A DNA stretch of 64,000 nucleotides from Pratylenchus scribneri (GCA_030063045.1 JAQSEB010000012.1:124001-188000), one strand, 5' to 3'; positions 1-14,199 are shown, numbered from the stretch's first letter. Numbers and translations are program-made. The notes: generated by a model not told the origin, from the letters alone.

Positions 1-57
1 CTTAATTTGTTATCCAAAAACATTCCAATTGGTTAACATATGGGTGAGCTAATTTAA

Positions 58-167
58 ACGGCGACAAATTGGGAGGCGACAAATTGGGAGGCGACAAATC
101 GGCTCGGCAACAAACTGGCCACGACAAACTGATCGCGACAAACCGGCTGGCGACAAATAATCCTATT
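58..167. repeat. Minisatellite of 14-16 bp units
   Basis: Seven head-to-tail units carry the core ACAAA, starting at 64, 79, 94, 110, 124, 138 and 153. The first two units (GGCGACAAATTGGGA) are identical and later ones drift. The open frame through it (69-275) simply translates the repeat and is not a gene. Confidence 0.85.
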
Positions 168-455
168 CCCGGTAAAGTAGATGCATATATTTTATATCAT
201 TTTGTTGGGCATAAAATTTATTACAAAATGATATTAAAATCAATGGATAATTTTGATAATTTAACAAGTCATTAGCAAAAAATTACTTATAGCTAGAAAC
301 TTAAAACTGGGTGGGATTTTGTTCTATTTTCCAACTTTTTACAATATCATTTTGTATTTTCTAATCAAATCCAAAAAATCTTCATTAATAATCTCATTTT
401 AAATAGTGTTAAAAATAGTTTAAAAATTGTTCTAAATTAGATAAAATTTATTGCT

Positions 456-840
456 GGAGCATCCCTATTAGGCACAGGCCAACTGGGCACAAGGCTTTAT
501 AATATAAAAAGAATGAAATATTTTCAATTAATTTAATGTCAGATTAAAGAACTTGATAAAATCTATCGAATGATGTAGAATTCATATAAAATGGTTTAAA
601 ATTCAAAGAGTAATGGCCAAAAATGTCGAAAAAATGAAGGAAAGGGGAGTAAAACTAATTTTCAAAAACTTATTTTCGGATAAACTAAATCAATATTTTT
701 ATGTTTTATGCCATTCAATAGCCAAGACTCGGCCGTTAATTTGACATTACAATGGCTGGAAACGGTTCAGTTATTAAAAGGTTATGATGCGTCAAACTTT
801 CCCGCGCCCAGTTGGCCTGCGCCCGTTCGGGTGTACTCAT
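456..840. mobile_element. Inverted-repeat pair, possible MITE remnant
   Basis: The 14-mer CAGGCCAACTGGGC at 475-488 recurs as its exact reverse complement at 806-819. Similarity extends to about 38 imperfect bases at each end (456-494 and 801-840). The 310 bp between are AT-rich and non-coding. The shape fits a small inverted-repeat element, but I found no clear target duplication, so two opposed copies of a dispersed repeat would explain it equally well. Confidence 0.4.
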
Positions 841-2700
841 TTATTGTTAATATTCATTTGAAAATTTGACTTTTTTTTGGTTAACTCTCAATTCTCACCC
901 TTGTATAGACCAGCTCACTCAGACACTAAATTCCTTACCTCTCGATTTAATAAATAAAATCAAATTTAATTTTAAAAAGATTCATCCATATACTTTTCCA
1001 GCTTTTTTCTCAATTATTATGGGCGCAAATTTGTCGAATATTTTGAAAATTTCAATTGCCTCTTTGATGATCCAACCACATATCCAATATTGTCGGCATT
1101 CAAAGTATTTATTTAAATAATAAAAAATTATAAAATTTCAATTTTTTGCAGAATTTTTTCAATTTATTTTCGAAAGAATTTCTTAGCTGAATTCTAATTT
1201 TTTCCAAAATATATTTTATGCTAAATTTCGGAGGCTAAATGTACTATGAATATGACATTTAGTTCAGGACTAAATACTAAACACATCATTAATTTTTACT
1301 CAACAATTATTGAGAAAAATAATCATGCATTTTTGAGGAAAATGCTAAAATTTTCCAAAAACAATATAATCAATTAATTTTAAATCAATTATTATCTCCA
1401 ACAGTGAATAAAATGAAATAAACTCACCAATTTTTCACATTATACATCCTTACTAATCTGTTTATGAATCTAATTTATTATTCAATCATCGACAAATTTT
1501 AGTCTCTAATGGAGATCGATAAAATTATTTTCATTTGCGAAGCAAATTGACTTCGCTGCTTGGAAATTGGAAAAGCCATTACAAAAATAAACCAATGTTG
1601 GGTCATTTCCTCTATTGAACGATTATTTATTCATTTGCCTAAATATCCATCCTTTTCATTTAATCAAAATGGCGCAGAATTTTTGGCCAATCCAACAATC
1701 GATGCCGTTCAAATTATTTTTGATGCTTAACAAAATAAAAATCTTTTCTTAAATCGTCATTTTAAAATAATTTTTGGAAAAAATTGTTCAGAATATTCCA
1801 ATTTTAGATATTAAAAATATTTTTAACCACTTTGAATCAGTCAGTAAAGCAAAAGTTGTATTAACTCCGCATATAAGTCAATATTATATTGCTAATCCCA
1901 CTTGCTATAATCCCCTGAATTGAAATTTTATCTGAATTTTAGGACTAAGGAGTGGGCATTTGGCTAAATTCCAATTTTAAATTTTAATTTCCCACCAAAA
2001 TCATTGACTTCTAATTTCCCTAATCATTCATAAATCAGAGTCTGCCATTTTTATTATTTCTGGGATAAAATACAAAAAATGTCGGAAAATTTAATCAAGA
2101 TTTAATAAAGCCTTTATCAATTGAAAAATTTTTCAATCCCGTCCATTTTCCATTTCCCCTGTCTAACTCAACCAACACCAAATTCATAAATTACTCATTT
2201 ACTTTTTTTTAAGTCATTGTGTAAAAACAGATAGAGTTTTGCTCCAGTGCCAGGAAATTTCTATTCCAATGTACTCCTCCATCTAAAAATAAAAAGTTCC
2301 TTTATTCATCACAGTAAAAAATGAACAGCAGAAAGATTTGCCCTTAGGCAATTTCCCATCACTCATCATCGTCAATCATTTTTATTACCCAAGTCTTTTC
2401 TTTCTTTTGAAAAATTGCCCTGGGTAATTTTCCCCAACACAAGCACATCCATTTTGATACGTCTCCATTTTTAATGAATTGCGTATTTTTGTACAGCACC
2501 ATATTCATTTGCCTCGTCTCCACCAACTCTCAAAAAGTAGCGGTTCATCTACTGCTCATTCATTTTCATTTACATTCAACCTTTATTTCTATAGATAAAT
2601 TATCTCGGAATCAAATTTATTCGCCAATGAGCAATTTCTTATTCTTTTAGATGATTTTATCTCTATTTCCTTTAATGAAAATAGATGAATTTTTGGTCCA
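841..2700. other. Less AT-rich gene-free block
   Basis: This stretch has visibly more G and C than the rest of the window. Two protein-like runs (866-1120 and about 1510-1730, both +) have open pieces interrupted by stops in balanced sequence. They may be worn remnants of a coding sequence, but I recognise no family. The rest shows nothing. Confidence 0.4.
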
Positions 2701-4372
2701 TGGGGTAGTAAAAAAATTTTATGATTGGATCCAAATTAGCCCTATTAAAAATTTTAAGCAAAAAAAAAATAATAAATTTTTTTTAGAATTTTATTATAAA
2801 TTATTTTAAATTAAAAAAAGTTCAAATTAAATTATAAAAATGTGGAAATTGTTATGCAATTGTTATGAGAGAGATACCAAACATTAAAATATTAAATTAA
2901 AACTGAAATTTCTGATACAGAATGGATGTTAAAAGATATGGTATTTATATATTTATTTTAAAATAATTTATAAATAATGTATGCATATAAAAAAAACTAT
3001 TTTTAAAATATTAATTTATAATTTATAAATAACTAGATATGAAAATAATATATTTATTTAATTTTATTTAAAATAATAAATTTAATTTTAATTGATTTTA
3101 CTTTGAATTTATTTATGATCAAAAGATAGACAAATGAACTAATGTATCAATTGATTAATTTCATATAAAAAATTAAAATATATTATATAACATTAAAAAA
3201 TTGAAAATAAAAAATAAAATCTTGCAAACATGAATGTACATCATAATGTCAATATTTTTTTATGTCTTCAAATTTATTATAAATTGTAAAAATATTTTAT
3301 TATAAATTATAAAAATATATAGAAAATTGTTTTTATATTGACACATGCTGATTATATGGAAATATCATGGTGTTTTCTAATTAAATAAATAAATTAAATA
3401 TCTTTTGATATTTTCTGAATTTTATAAATTTTAAAGATAAATATAATAGGATTCACTTTCAACTTGAAATAATAATTTATTTAAATATATTGCTATTTAT
3501 ATGTAAAATAATATAATTTTTGTGCAATCACTTTTCAAAATTTTTTGTTTACGGATGGCAATTATATAATTATATCGAAAATTTTAATATATAAGAAAAT
3601 TAATAATGATGCTTGTCAAATCATAAAAGCCACACTGATATAATTTTTATAGCTATATTTTTCACAAATTAATTTTATAATAGTAAAGTAATCAAATCTT
3701 TTAATTTTAAAAGAAAAAAAATAGAAAATTTAATAAATTCTTTTCGAAAATATGAAAATTAAAAATAAGAAATAATCAATCAAATTTAAAATTATTCTAA
3801 TTAAAATAAAATTATAAATTTAAAAAAAATTGATTTACTTACGAACAATAGTGTGAAATAAATTTTGTTATGATCCAATATGAATTCGAATGATTGGAAA
3901 TCTGAAAAGATATTTTTTTCACATATTTAAAAGTTTATACCTATAATTTTATAAATTATATAATAAATATTGACAAAAATTTTATTTAAAGAAATCATAG
4001 TGTTATATCCATAAAAAAATATATTTTTGAGTTTTATTAATATATCAAACTTAAAATAATTTTATGATATTAATTATAATTAATATTTAAAATAAATTTA
4101 TAAAAAATTCTAACATATAAATTTTTTGAAAAAAATTTTAATTTTGTGAAAAGATATAATTATTACTTCATTGAAATATAGAGATAAGAATTTTATAAAC
4201 ATATTTTATAATCATATTATCTATTGATGATAATTGAAAAATTAACATTATTTACATAATATTTTATTATAAAAATTAAAATTAAAATTTTAAACTATCT
4301 ATAATAATAAAAATAAAAATTTATTCAAAATTTTAAATATTTTATAATAATATAACTTAAGATGATTTTCAG
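2701..4372. other. AT-rich gene-poor stretch with one possible exon
   Basis: Nearly pure A/T. One minus-strand island at 3843-3901 has a TTTTCAG acceptor, a GTAAGT donor and 19 open codons between them, read after two bases. A weaker + island lies near 3320-3375. Neither could be joined to a gene. Confidence 0.25.
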
Positions 4373-5303
4373 CTATTCCGAATTTTTGTCACAACCAACA
4401 ACGGATTGAATCAAAATAAGTAAAAATTTATATTAGGGCAATAAAATTCTATCATTTCAACCGTATACCAACGACAAGATACATGCCCAGAAAAAATATA
4501 TTTGTCCAAAAAAATGAAGTAACGAATGTGATATGTGTCATGGTAAACAATGTTTTGGTCTATATTGAATAACAAATTTTCATACCTTATCAATTTCGAC
4601 CATAATTATTGCACTAAATAAAATGTTTATAGAATATTAATTATAAATCGTTAAGTTTGAAATGACATATAATAATGAAATATCTCAAGCAGAATATTTG
4701 CTTCTATCTGTAGAAAATGATATAGTATATAATAAAAATTAATAATAATAATTGAAAATTCATTTTTATAAAACTATGAAAAAATAAATTTTAAAACAAT
4801 GGACCATTTTATCCTGCATATGCCAGGCCTTTAAGAATTGAATATATTTGAAAAATGTAGATAAATTAGAAATAATAATTAAAATATTTATTCATGATTT
4901 TAAATAATTTGTATAAAAGAAAATAATTTCTTATGCGGGATCTGAAAGGGTATGTCTTATAATCTATGAATGAATTGGAATAATTTTTTGTTTACTAAAT
5001 ATAAAAATTAAAAAAAATAGAATATTTTTTAAAAGGAAATTGAATTTTAAAATATAAATTATAAATATTAATAATTTTGTGTAATAAATTTTGACAAATA
5101 ATAAATTTCTTTTATTTTCCCACGAATTATTTATAATAATTAAATAAAACTTTAAATAATATAAATTAAAATGAATATATATATAAGTTGTTCTCATTTT
5201 TTCAAAAAGCAATAAATAAAATAAATGTATTTTTAAATAAAAAACAATTAAAATGTAGTCACATCTATACCGCCGCTATGAGCAAGAAAATTCTTGGCCT
5301 TAA
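4373..5303 (+). CDS. Possible four-exon 3' part of a gene
   Basis: Four short + islands can be chained: 4373-4419 (acceptor TTTTCAG, donor GTAAAA), 4491-4542 (acceptor GCCCAG, donor GTAAAC), 4920-4949 (donor GTATGT) and 5259-5303 (acceptor TGTAG, ending SWP-stop). Phases match at each of the three joins and give about 57 residues with a hydrophilic end (YRRYEQENSWP). Implied introns are about 71, 377 and 309 nt. No family is recognised. The minus strand of two islands (4469-4559, 5275-5323) also reads open with plausible splice sites, so the strand is not settled. Confidence 0.25.
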
Positions 5304-8040
5304 AAAGAGCTTTTTCATGTACTAGAATTTATATAATTTTGAAATATTTTAAAAATGCATTATTTTATTAATTGATTAAAATTCAATCAATCATACTTTA
5401 ATTTTTATATAAAAATATAAATTAACAAACAAAAACATTCTATAATTATACATGCATTGATAAAATCAATTAAAAAATAATTTTAAAATTTAGAAATAAA
5501 TTTCTCTAGTAAGAAAAAAGAAAATCAAAACAAATTATTAAAAAATAATGTAAACTTCATATAATAAAATTAAGTAATGCTGTGTGCTTGCCAGGATAGT
5601 TTTATAAGTTATTCATCAATTGCAAAAAAACTATTATTTTTTTAAAATGGTTCCTGGTGAACTCTAAATATAAATTATCCGCGATAGTCTTAGCTATTTT
5701 CCGGAAAATATATATTTGATTAAAATGAAAAATATAAATTTTTAATTTAAATTATTGGTTATCAAAGCACTGAAGAAAAATTAAATTTAAATACCATAAG
5801 GAAAAAAATTATTAACCATTATGACAATATATAGATAATTTTTAAATTTTTAATTATTAATAAAATTCAATTGAAAATTTAAATTAAATTATTGCTCCGA
5901 TTTAATTAAAATACTCTGAAAACTACAACAAATGGAAATCTCAAAAAAATTTATGAAAAATTTTTACAGGAATTAAATACCATTAATAAGTAACAGAAAG
6001 GGACAACTCTGAAGAAGATGAAAATCTCTTTGCCGATAATCTTACCAATTAAATTTCAATTTAAATTAGTTATAAATTTTATATTAAAATAAGGATAAAG
6101 CGAATATATAAAATATATAAAAATTAAGATCAATTAAAATATTCTAATTTTTAATTTTAGAATGTATTATAAAATTTAGTGAAAGATATTAATAAAATAA
6201 AGATATATGAGATTATAAAATAATAAAAATAAAATTGCAAAAATTTTTACTAAAAATTGATTATTTCAAAAATAGTGAAAAATTACTAAACAATAAAAGG
6301 CATCTTAATGAGTATCAGTTGGATAAAAAATAACAATTAATAGAAATACTGATTAGAAGAATAATTATTAATATGAAGTTTGATTAAATAAAAATATTTG
6401 GTGAAATTAAAAATAATTTAACAAAAGAATATATAAAAGAATTTTCAAATTAAATTTAACCTCAAATTAAAAATTCTAGTTTAAAATTATATTATTTAAT
6501 TAAGATAATTTTATTAAAATAGAAAAATTTCTCATAATTAATAATATTTGATGAAATAAATTAAAATATAATCCTCGTATAATTTCTGAGATCTATTTTT
6601 TTCGTAATTAAAAAAAAATTCCTTTACCATATACCATACAAATTTTCAACGATAAATGGACAAGAAAAAGTACTTTTACCTTAAGTTTCGCTAAATTTAA
6701 TTCAAAATCATAATTTTTTGAAAATTATTTAATTTTTTTTTACAATATATAAGGAAAGTGTATATTCAGGCCAAAATTATAATTCATCTTTAAGAAAAAA
6801 TGCAATCATGAATGATTTTTTGTAAGTGAAAAAATGAATCTAAATTGAATTTTTAAATAGGCAAATTATTAAGTAATTCATTCATAAACTAATAAAAATT
6901 AGACAAATAAAAAATTAATTAAATAACATGAATTTAAAAGCAATCAGAATAAAAAATTTATATTTAAAAGAATTTTCCTTATCAAATTATAAATTAATTT
7001 TCTGAATTGTCCTTCTCCAATCACAAAATATTTATTGAAATTTTTTATAATTGTGTTTATTTATAAAATATAATATTTTATTAGTATATGATAATGATTA
7101 CTATTTAATAAAAAAATTTATCAAAAAAATACCAATATTGTTATAACAATATAATCTAATAATATAATCTTTTAAAAGAAGAAAAATAGTTTTTGAAAAT
7201 CGAGTTAAAGTAATTTCCATTACTCTTATACGAAATTTATTATTTAAATCATACAAAATATTTGAATATATTAAGGTGTAAAAAAGAATTAAAATATATG
7301 CAAACTTTAAAGAAGAGAGAAAACTTTTGGTTAGAAAAAGAAACAAACAAAAAACAATTAATAAAAAATAAAATCACTTAATCATTAATATTTATATTAT
7401 TTAAATGTTTATCATGGAATATTTCTGTTTAAAAATTTTAAAAAATTTTGCATTAAAATAAATAATAAGAATAAATATACATGAATGAAATTAAATTATG
7501 ATTTACGCAATAAAAAATAATATTTTAACTATTCAAAAACCACATTTAATAAGGGCGAAATAATTTTGAAATTAATTAGCTTGTTTTCATAATTGCTGAT
7601 TTTATTTTTTATTAATAAAAATAAAAATTAAATAAAAATTTTAAATTCTGCTTATCCTCAAAAAGACAACGATGGAACATTTGCCAATGGGGGTCTCATA
7701 TATATTTGCTGCAAAAATTATGTTGATGTAATATATTATTTAATTTTTTAAAAAGAATTTTTATTATAAAAAAATGATAAAATTTGAATTATAATTATTT
7801 GTAAATTTCTTTATATAAAAAATAATTTAAAATTTTAAAAGAATCATGCGTATCTGCTAATTGATTTCGTCAAAGTAAATTCATATTTTCATTAGTAACA
7901 ATACGAATGCAAAAACCATTTTAATTATAAAAAATATTACAATTATTTAATATTATATTTAATTATTAAAGAAAATAAATAAATAAAATCAAAAAATTAT
8001 TTTAAAAATATATTTATTATCAAATTGTTATTTTATGTAT
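5304..8040. other. AT-rich stretch, no defended gene
   Basis: Mostly A/T runs. Small balanced islands lie at about 5640-5710, 5990-6050 (an acidic + reading ending in a stop) and 6625-6700. Each is open in several frames on both strands. Nothing else is seen. Confidence 0.3.
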
Positions 8041-8745
8041 AGATTTGTAATGAATAATGCTCAATGAGACCTTTGTTGCCATAAATTAACTAATGACCAG
8101 GGTAATACCATGATGCATTACTCCGGGAGTCATCCGTCGTATTGAAACCATTGAAGGTTTCCTCGAGATGGTAAAAAGAACATAATAAAAGTTTTAACAA
8201 AATCCAATTGATTTTATATTATGATAAATTTTCTCATCGGAATTTAAAATAAAAATATATTAAATAAATTAAAAGTTATTATTTATTTAATTTATAAAGA
8301 TTTATTATTTGTCTAATTCAGAATATTATTCAAATTAACTCATTTTATGGAAAAAAAATAAAGAGAAAAGGATCTTAATGCAATAAATTTTTCCAACCTT
8401 TTCTATAATTTATTACATGTGAGAAAAATAATATTTTTTATTAAAATTTTAAAGAAAAATATTATGAAAGATTGCATAATTTGTTAATATAACATAAAAA
8501 ATAATATTAAAAATTAATAATTTAATTTACCCAAAAATTTCAAGGCTATCCAGGTCCGCACATCATCTCAAACAGTTGCACCACCAAATCAAGTCGACCA
8601 TTCGCGAAATCCAACGGTGAAAATCATAAAGAGAATATCCAATTAACGCAAATTAATATGCGAAAAATAATTATTATTTGAAAAAATTCTTTCCAAATAA
8701 ACTGGCGATGGTCGAGAGCATACGAATGCATTTGGGACAATACAC
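8041..8745. other. Three exon-like GC islands
   Basis: Islands at about 8050-8175, 8545-8630 and 8700-8745 stand out from the A/T background. The middle one is a + frame of about 24 codons between TTTCAAG and GTGAAA. The first is open on both strands, with a + reading ending at GTAAAAAG. They look like single exons or conserved elements; frame and strand cannot be fixed by eye. Confidence 0.25.
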
Positions 8746-11700
8746 ATTTTTTTTATTATTACAAAATTTAATAGAATATTTAAAATTTAAAATAAAACAG
8801 GATTCCAGCAAAAATATTTTAAAAATTATAGCGTAATAAAAATAATGAAAAATTTTATCAGTTTAATAATGAAAATAAGAACGACAATATATGAAAAGAT
8901 ATTTAAAATAAACTAGCTATTATTTTAAATCATCTGATTTAATAATAGAATAATTAATAAATATATAAATAATAAATATTTTAAATGATTAATTATAAAA
9001 TTTGTTCTTAAAAATTATAAAATTTTCAAACGGACAAAGCTAGTACGCAATTAAGAATATGATATTTTAGAAATTAATGAAAGTATCAAAATCTCAAATG
9101 TTGAAATTAGTAAATGTTAGTGGAAAAAAGAATAATTTGAAATTAAAATAACTATATCTTAGATAATATAATATAAATACATTATGATTCATTCAATGTA
9201 TAGAAATAGAAGTAAAATATAGAAATAAATAATAAAAAAAAATTTTAAATAAAAATTAAAAATGATATAAAAATAAAAATAAATTCAAGATTTATCTAAA
9301 TTAATAAAAATTATAAATATATTTATATAAAGAATCAAGTTACTTTAATTTTATTATATTTTTCAATAATATTAAAAATAATAATAAAAATAAATTAGAA
9401 ATAAAAAATTTATAATAATATTAATAAAACAAATAAAATTTGCAAATAAAATTTTCTTTGGAATCTGTTAATTTCATAAAACTAAATAATAAGGTATGGA
9501 AAAGGGAAAAAGATTGACAAAAAATAGTTGAAAAAAATTTGAAAATGTTGAAATTTTGCTTAATCATAATGAAAAATAAAATTTTTTAAATAAAGATCGA
9601 AAAAATAATTTAAAAAAGACAGCCTTTATATATGTTTTATATAATTGATAACGGTTTATTTTGAAAAATAAAATTTTGATAAAAATTAATGGAATAATGA
9701 ATATAAAAACATTTGTAAAATTGTTTTTTATAATGAACAAACTAAGCAATTTTAAAAATTTTAATATTAATAATAAACAATTGATTAGGTTATTTTGATT
9801 TTGTCTATTCGTTTTTGATAAATATATTGTATTAAAATTCGGATAAATATCCCTATGGGGATCTTCCATTCCAACTCATTGATGAAAGTGGGTCATAATA
9901 TCATAATTAATTGAATTTATTGATCATATAATATGTTAAATAAATCTTAATAATAAAATTTAATAATTTAATTAATTTTTTAAATATTAAATTTAAAAAA
10001 TAATAAATAGAAAAAATGTTTATGTATGGTTAATTGATAAAGATGGCCAATATTAAGTTAAAAAAGAAATGACGATAATTACTTACATGATCGATATCAA
10101 GATAGACCGGTCTATGTATAAGTTTGAAAGTAAATATATAAATATATATAAAATTAGATAAAATAGAAAAGAGTAAATAATACTTTGATAAAAATAGTAT
10201 AACTGATCTTGAAAATGCCAGCACAACCATAGCGAGCATGGAAGAATTTTGAGTAAAAAGTAGGATAATTTAGTGAAAATAAAATTTTTTTGGTTAAAGA
10301 GATAAATATTTAAGTACATTATAGATGATATATTTAATTATATAAAAATTCAAAAAAATTCGATTTTTATATTCAATTGCTAATTCTCCATAAAAATAGA
10401 TAACATTTTTCTAAAGAATTAGAATTAGATAATTTTTCAATAATAATAAATTAAAATTGATATACTTCATGAATTTTTAAAAATTTGATTTATTTATTAT
10501 AATGAAATAGTATTATATTTAAAATGTAAATTAATTATTTAAAAATATAAAATATCTTCGAATGATTGACTAAATAAATTTATTATTAATCTATGCTGAA
10601 AATTATTATGAAAATTAATTATGGGAACTTCATTAAAAAAATTAATAGAATTGACTTCATTTTTTAAAAAACAAATCTAATTTATTTTATAATAATTTTG
10701 AAATATTTAAAATTTATCAAAAAATATTTTCTTATTAAATTTGCAAAGAATAAAAATGTTCATATGAGCGCAAAAAATCCGGCACATCTCTATATCGGAA
10801 TATCGATAAATAAAATGGAGCGGCAACAAAAACATGAATGGCAGTCCGAGCGACTCATTCCAAAAACTATATTATTATATAAAATAATAATTAAATGAAA
10901 AATTTTAAAAAATATTGCAAATTAGAAAGGTAAAAAAGGAAATTAATCAGTGAGAAATTAAATTGCCGAAATAAATAATTATAAAAAATTAATTTTTTTT
11001 AATGTACATATTTTATTTAAATTATGAAAATTTAATTTTATTTTAAAAATATTTTGAAATTATGAAAATTTAAATTTATATTTATGAATAAATATTTTTT
11101 AAAAAGATTAAAAATAATTTAATTTTTATAATAGAAACGCTGGAATAGACATGTCATTGATTAGAAAAGAATGAATTGAAAGAATTCAAATTGAATGAAT
11201 AATAAAATAATAAATGATATTTTTTTGGAAATAAATAACAGAAAATTTTTAATAAAATTTTCATTATTATAAAATAGAAAACAAGTAAATCTTATTCACT
11301 AATTAAAAATTTATATAGTCTTAAATTAAAAATAAAATAAATTAAAAAATTTTAGATTTTAATAAATAATTTGATAAATAAATTAAAAAATTTTATAATT
11401 AAAATTTTTCTTTAAATTAATATTTATTATTAAAAGCAAAAATATAAGATAATGAGAGAAAAATAAATATAAAAATTATAAATTAATAAAATATTGATTT
11501 TTAATAATTTAATTTAATTTTTTTAATTGTTTTTATCAACAAGTTTTAAAATTTAAATTCATCTGTCGAAAGTCCGTGCTTTGAAGTGTGGGATTAAATT
11601 CTTTTATAACAAATCAAACCTTTGTTGCCAATTAATAATAATTCCTGAAAAGCCTTTCCTTTAGTTAATAAAGTTATTTAATAATTCTGATAAATAGATA

Positions 11701-11777
11701 ATATAAAAAAGACTACACCAAAAGCATTTTAAAATTCATTCACTATAAAAAAACTCTGATCAAAGCAATAATAAAAG
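8746..11777. other. AT-rich stretch with scattered islands
   Basis: Long A/T runs with small islands at about 9830-9895, 10200-10245, 10765-10860 and 11565-11690. The minus frame 9564-9869 (101 codons) and the + frame 10698-10898 (66 codons) are open mostly because they cross A/T sequence rich in Lys, Asn, Ile and Phe codons. Only their island parts look protein-like. No gene is claimed. Confidence 0.3.
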
Positions 11778-13089
11778 TCGAAAAAAGCACAAACAATTGA
11801 AGAGAATAGCCATCACCGGCTGGGCAAAGCCATAGAGCACCTAGCCATTTTCGGCCAGGAAACACTTGAGATAATCAGCGCATTCCAGTGCAGTAAAGTG
11901 AATTAAAAATAATGATAATCTATCCGAAGTGAATGTGATCAGAAAAGGAAAGAGGAAACGTTGTATTCATTATTTTATAAATTTGAAAAAATATATTAAA
12001 AATGTGAAATTTGACTGAAAAAAAATCATCAAGTTATTTATAAAAAATTCAACTGTTAAAACATTTAATTAATAAAATTAATAAATATTTAACAAATAAA
12101 CATAAATGGAAAAAAGGGATGCAAAGTGAAGTAATTTTGTTAATATTTAAAATTAAATTACTATAATTTATTTTAATCTCTAAAAAATGAAGAAAACGAA
12201 AATTTTGAAGCATGGAAGAGCATTGTAAAAAATATCTGTAATAATATTTGAAATGAAAGATTAATTTAAAAAAAATAAAATGATATTAAAAATATAAATA
12301 ATTAAAATTCAAATAAAAGATTTTAAATTTATAAAATGATAAAAAAAATTAACAATAGAATAATAAATAATATATAATTTGATAAATTTGATTAAAGATA
12401 TTGTTAATAAAACTAGAGTATTTAATGATAACAAGTGGTGCTTCCTTAAACTCGGACGATTTTTGACTCGGGTCAATGTGCGATTTGTCGATCAGCAATT
12501 TCAATCCTCTTAGGAGATTGTGGATGCGTATAGTTATTCTATAAATTTGTGAGAAAAAATAACAAAAAAATCTCGAAAATACCCATTTGAAAAACTTTAG
12601 ACTTGTTGCAGAATATATGTTAATAAAATTTATTAAAAAAACAAATAATATATGTAAAAATTTGATTATTTTATATTTACCCCTATTCGTTCTAAATTTT
12701 TGATACATAGAATTTTCAGTTTATATCATGGGAAAATTAATTAAAAATATCACTTAAAATTTTATAAATTAAAAGAAATTAAAAATTTTAAGAAGTATAT
12801 AGTTATTCCGCTATGATTATTTTTATAATTACCATAGTAATAAAACATCAAAATTTTAAAGGAGAAACTGCTTTCTTTTAAAAAATTAAAGGATATATAA
12901 TTATAAATTAGTTTAATCTTTTTATATAAATAGGAAAACTTTCGTACTTACATTATTATTCATATGAAAAATATGATAGATTTTAAATTTTTATATAATT
13001 TTTAATAGTCATATAATTGCAAAAATTAAAAAAATGAAATAAATTTCAAGGGCACCATTTTTCTCAATGAGGGAAACTCTGAGAAATAA
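11778..13089 (+). CDS. Possible three-exon 3' end of a gene
   Basis: Exon 11778-11892 has 38 open codons after AAAAG and ends at GTAAAG. The reading is helical and charged (HRLGKAIEHLAIFGQETLEI). Exon 12193-12224 (NENFEAWKSI) ends at GTAAAA. Exon 13051-13089 follows TTTCAAG and ends GNSEK-stop. The phases agree at both joins. Implied introns are 300 and 826 nt, the second containing an island that reads better on the minus strand. I recognise no family, and the last exon is also open in another frame. Confidence 0.28.
12349..12708 (-). CDS. Longest uninterrupted frame of the window, unknown
   Basis: A minus frame of 119 codons from ATG, the longest in the window. The central part, about residues 57-93, lies in a balanced island and reads as a real protein would (RIHNLLRGLKLLIDKSHID, then SQKSSEFKEAPL). 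The flanks are Phe/Ile/Tyr-rich A/T sequence. A conventional exon 12433-12538 would use the TTTATAG acceptor and a GTTATC donor. It would sit inside a putative + intron, so this and the + chain may not both be right. No family is recognised. Confidence 0.28.
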   Translation of the reverse strand: MYQKFRTNRGKYKIIKFLHILFVFLINFINIYSATSLKFFKWVFSRFFCYFFSQIYRITIRIHNLLRGLKLLIDKSHIDPSQKSSEFKEAPLVIIKYSSFINNIFNQIYQIIYYLLFYC

Positions 13090-13212
13090 AAGCATCCCTA
13101 ATGTATCAATTGAATGCGAATAAATAAGATATAGAAAATTTTTATGAATCTTATTAAAATAAAATGCATGAAATCATAAAAGTAATTAAAAAATTGTTTA
13201 CTTATTTCAAAG

Positions 13213-13307
13213 AATTTATTGAAATGCAAGTGCTAGTTTTTATGCATCTCTCAAAGGAGGATCTTTCCCGAAGAAATATGGCTGACATGATTCTATTGCG
13301 TCTTTAA
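13213..13307 (+). CDS. Candidate terminal exon
   Basis: After TTTCAAAG the + strand is open for 30 codons to TAA, with a charged reading (MHLSKEDLSRRNMADMILL). The antisense frame is also open and equally protein-like, so strand is undecided. No family is recognised. Confidence 0.22.
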
Positions 13308-14199
13308 TCATTTATTATTTTGGATTTTAATTTTTCAACTTCAAAAACTGATAAAGAACAAATTAAATAAAAGTAAAAATAAAATGATAGGAAAATTAAT
13401 TTTCGATTTTAAAAATTTATTCATTGCATAAGATAGATTCTTTACTCGAATAGAAAAACATAAAAAATTATAATTAAATATTAAAAATTGTATTAATTAT
13501 TTATAATTTTGTTAATTTTTAATTAATTTTATATTTTTTTTTATATATGTAACTTATAAATATTTCATTGGAAATTTTATCCTTATAATATTTTCTGATT
13601 TAATGACAATTTATGATTTATAACGTTCAATTAATTTAAAATTAAAAATTAATTATAATCGAAATATAATTATCAATAAAGTAAATGATTTGATAAAGAT
13701 ACATAATCAAATTATTTTAAAACTTATAAAATTAATTAATTCTAAAATGAAAGCTAATTAATTAAAAACAAAAAATAATTGAATATTGGATTAAATGGGA
13801 CAGCAATGTGATTATGGAAAGGATTGGAATTTTTTATTTGAGATAGACAAAGGATAATTACTTGTTAATTTTAATTTACAAATCTTATCTTCTTGTATAT
13901 GTTCTTAAATTAAACTCTCTACCATGTCTATTATATATTTGATAATTATTTGCAAAAATGGAAGAAAGAAGAAAATTAGGTTTTTGTATAAATTTTATAA
14001 TTTAAAAATTTTTTATAGATTGAATTGAAAAAATCTAATGCCAAAAATTGATAATAAATTTTTAAATTTAACAAGCAGCTATAATTAAATTTACAATTAA
14101 TTTAAAATTAATTTTAATAAATTTATATTTATCGAAAAATATTTTTATAATATATGATAATATTGCGTATTCTGTTGAAAAATTCAACAAACGAACAAG

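Noticed and set aside
69..275. 68-codon + open frame
   Set aside because: Translates the minisatellite and adjoining A/T sequence; no ATG start or family.
8100..8175. Histone-like reading ITPGVIRRIETIEGF
   Set aside because: Only a short resemblance to the H4 GITKPAIRRL stretch; the antisense reads equally well and flanks do not match.
9564..9869. 101-codon minus frame as a gene
   Set aside because: Only the first 15-20 residues lie in balanced sequence; the rest is Phe/Ile/Lys-rich A/T DNA, and + frames over the same island are equally good.
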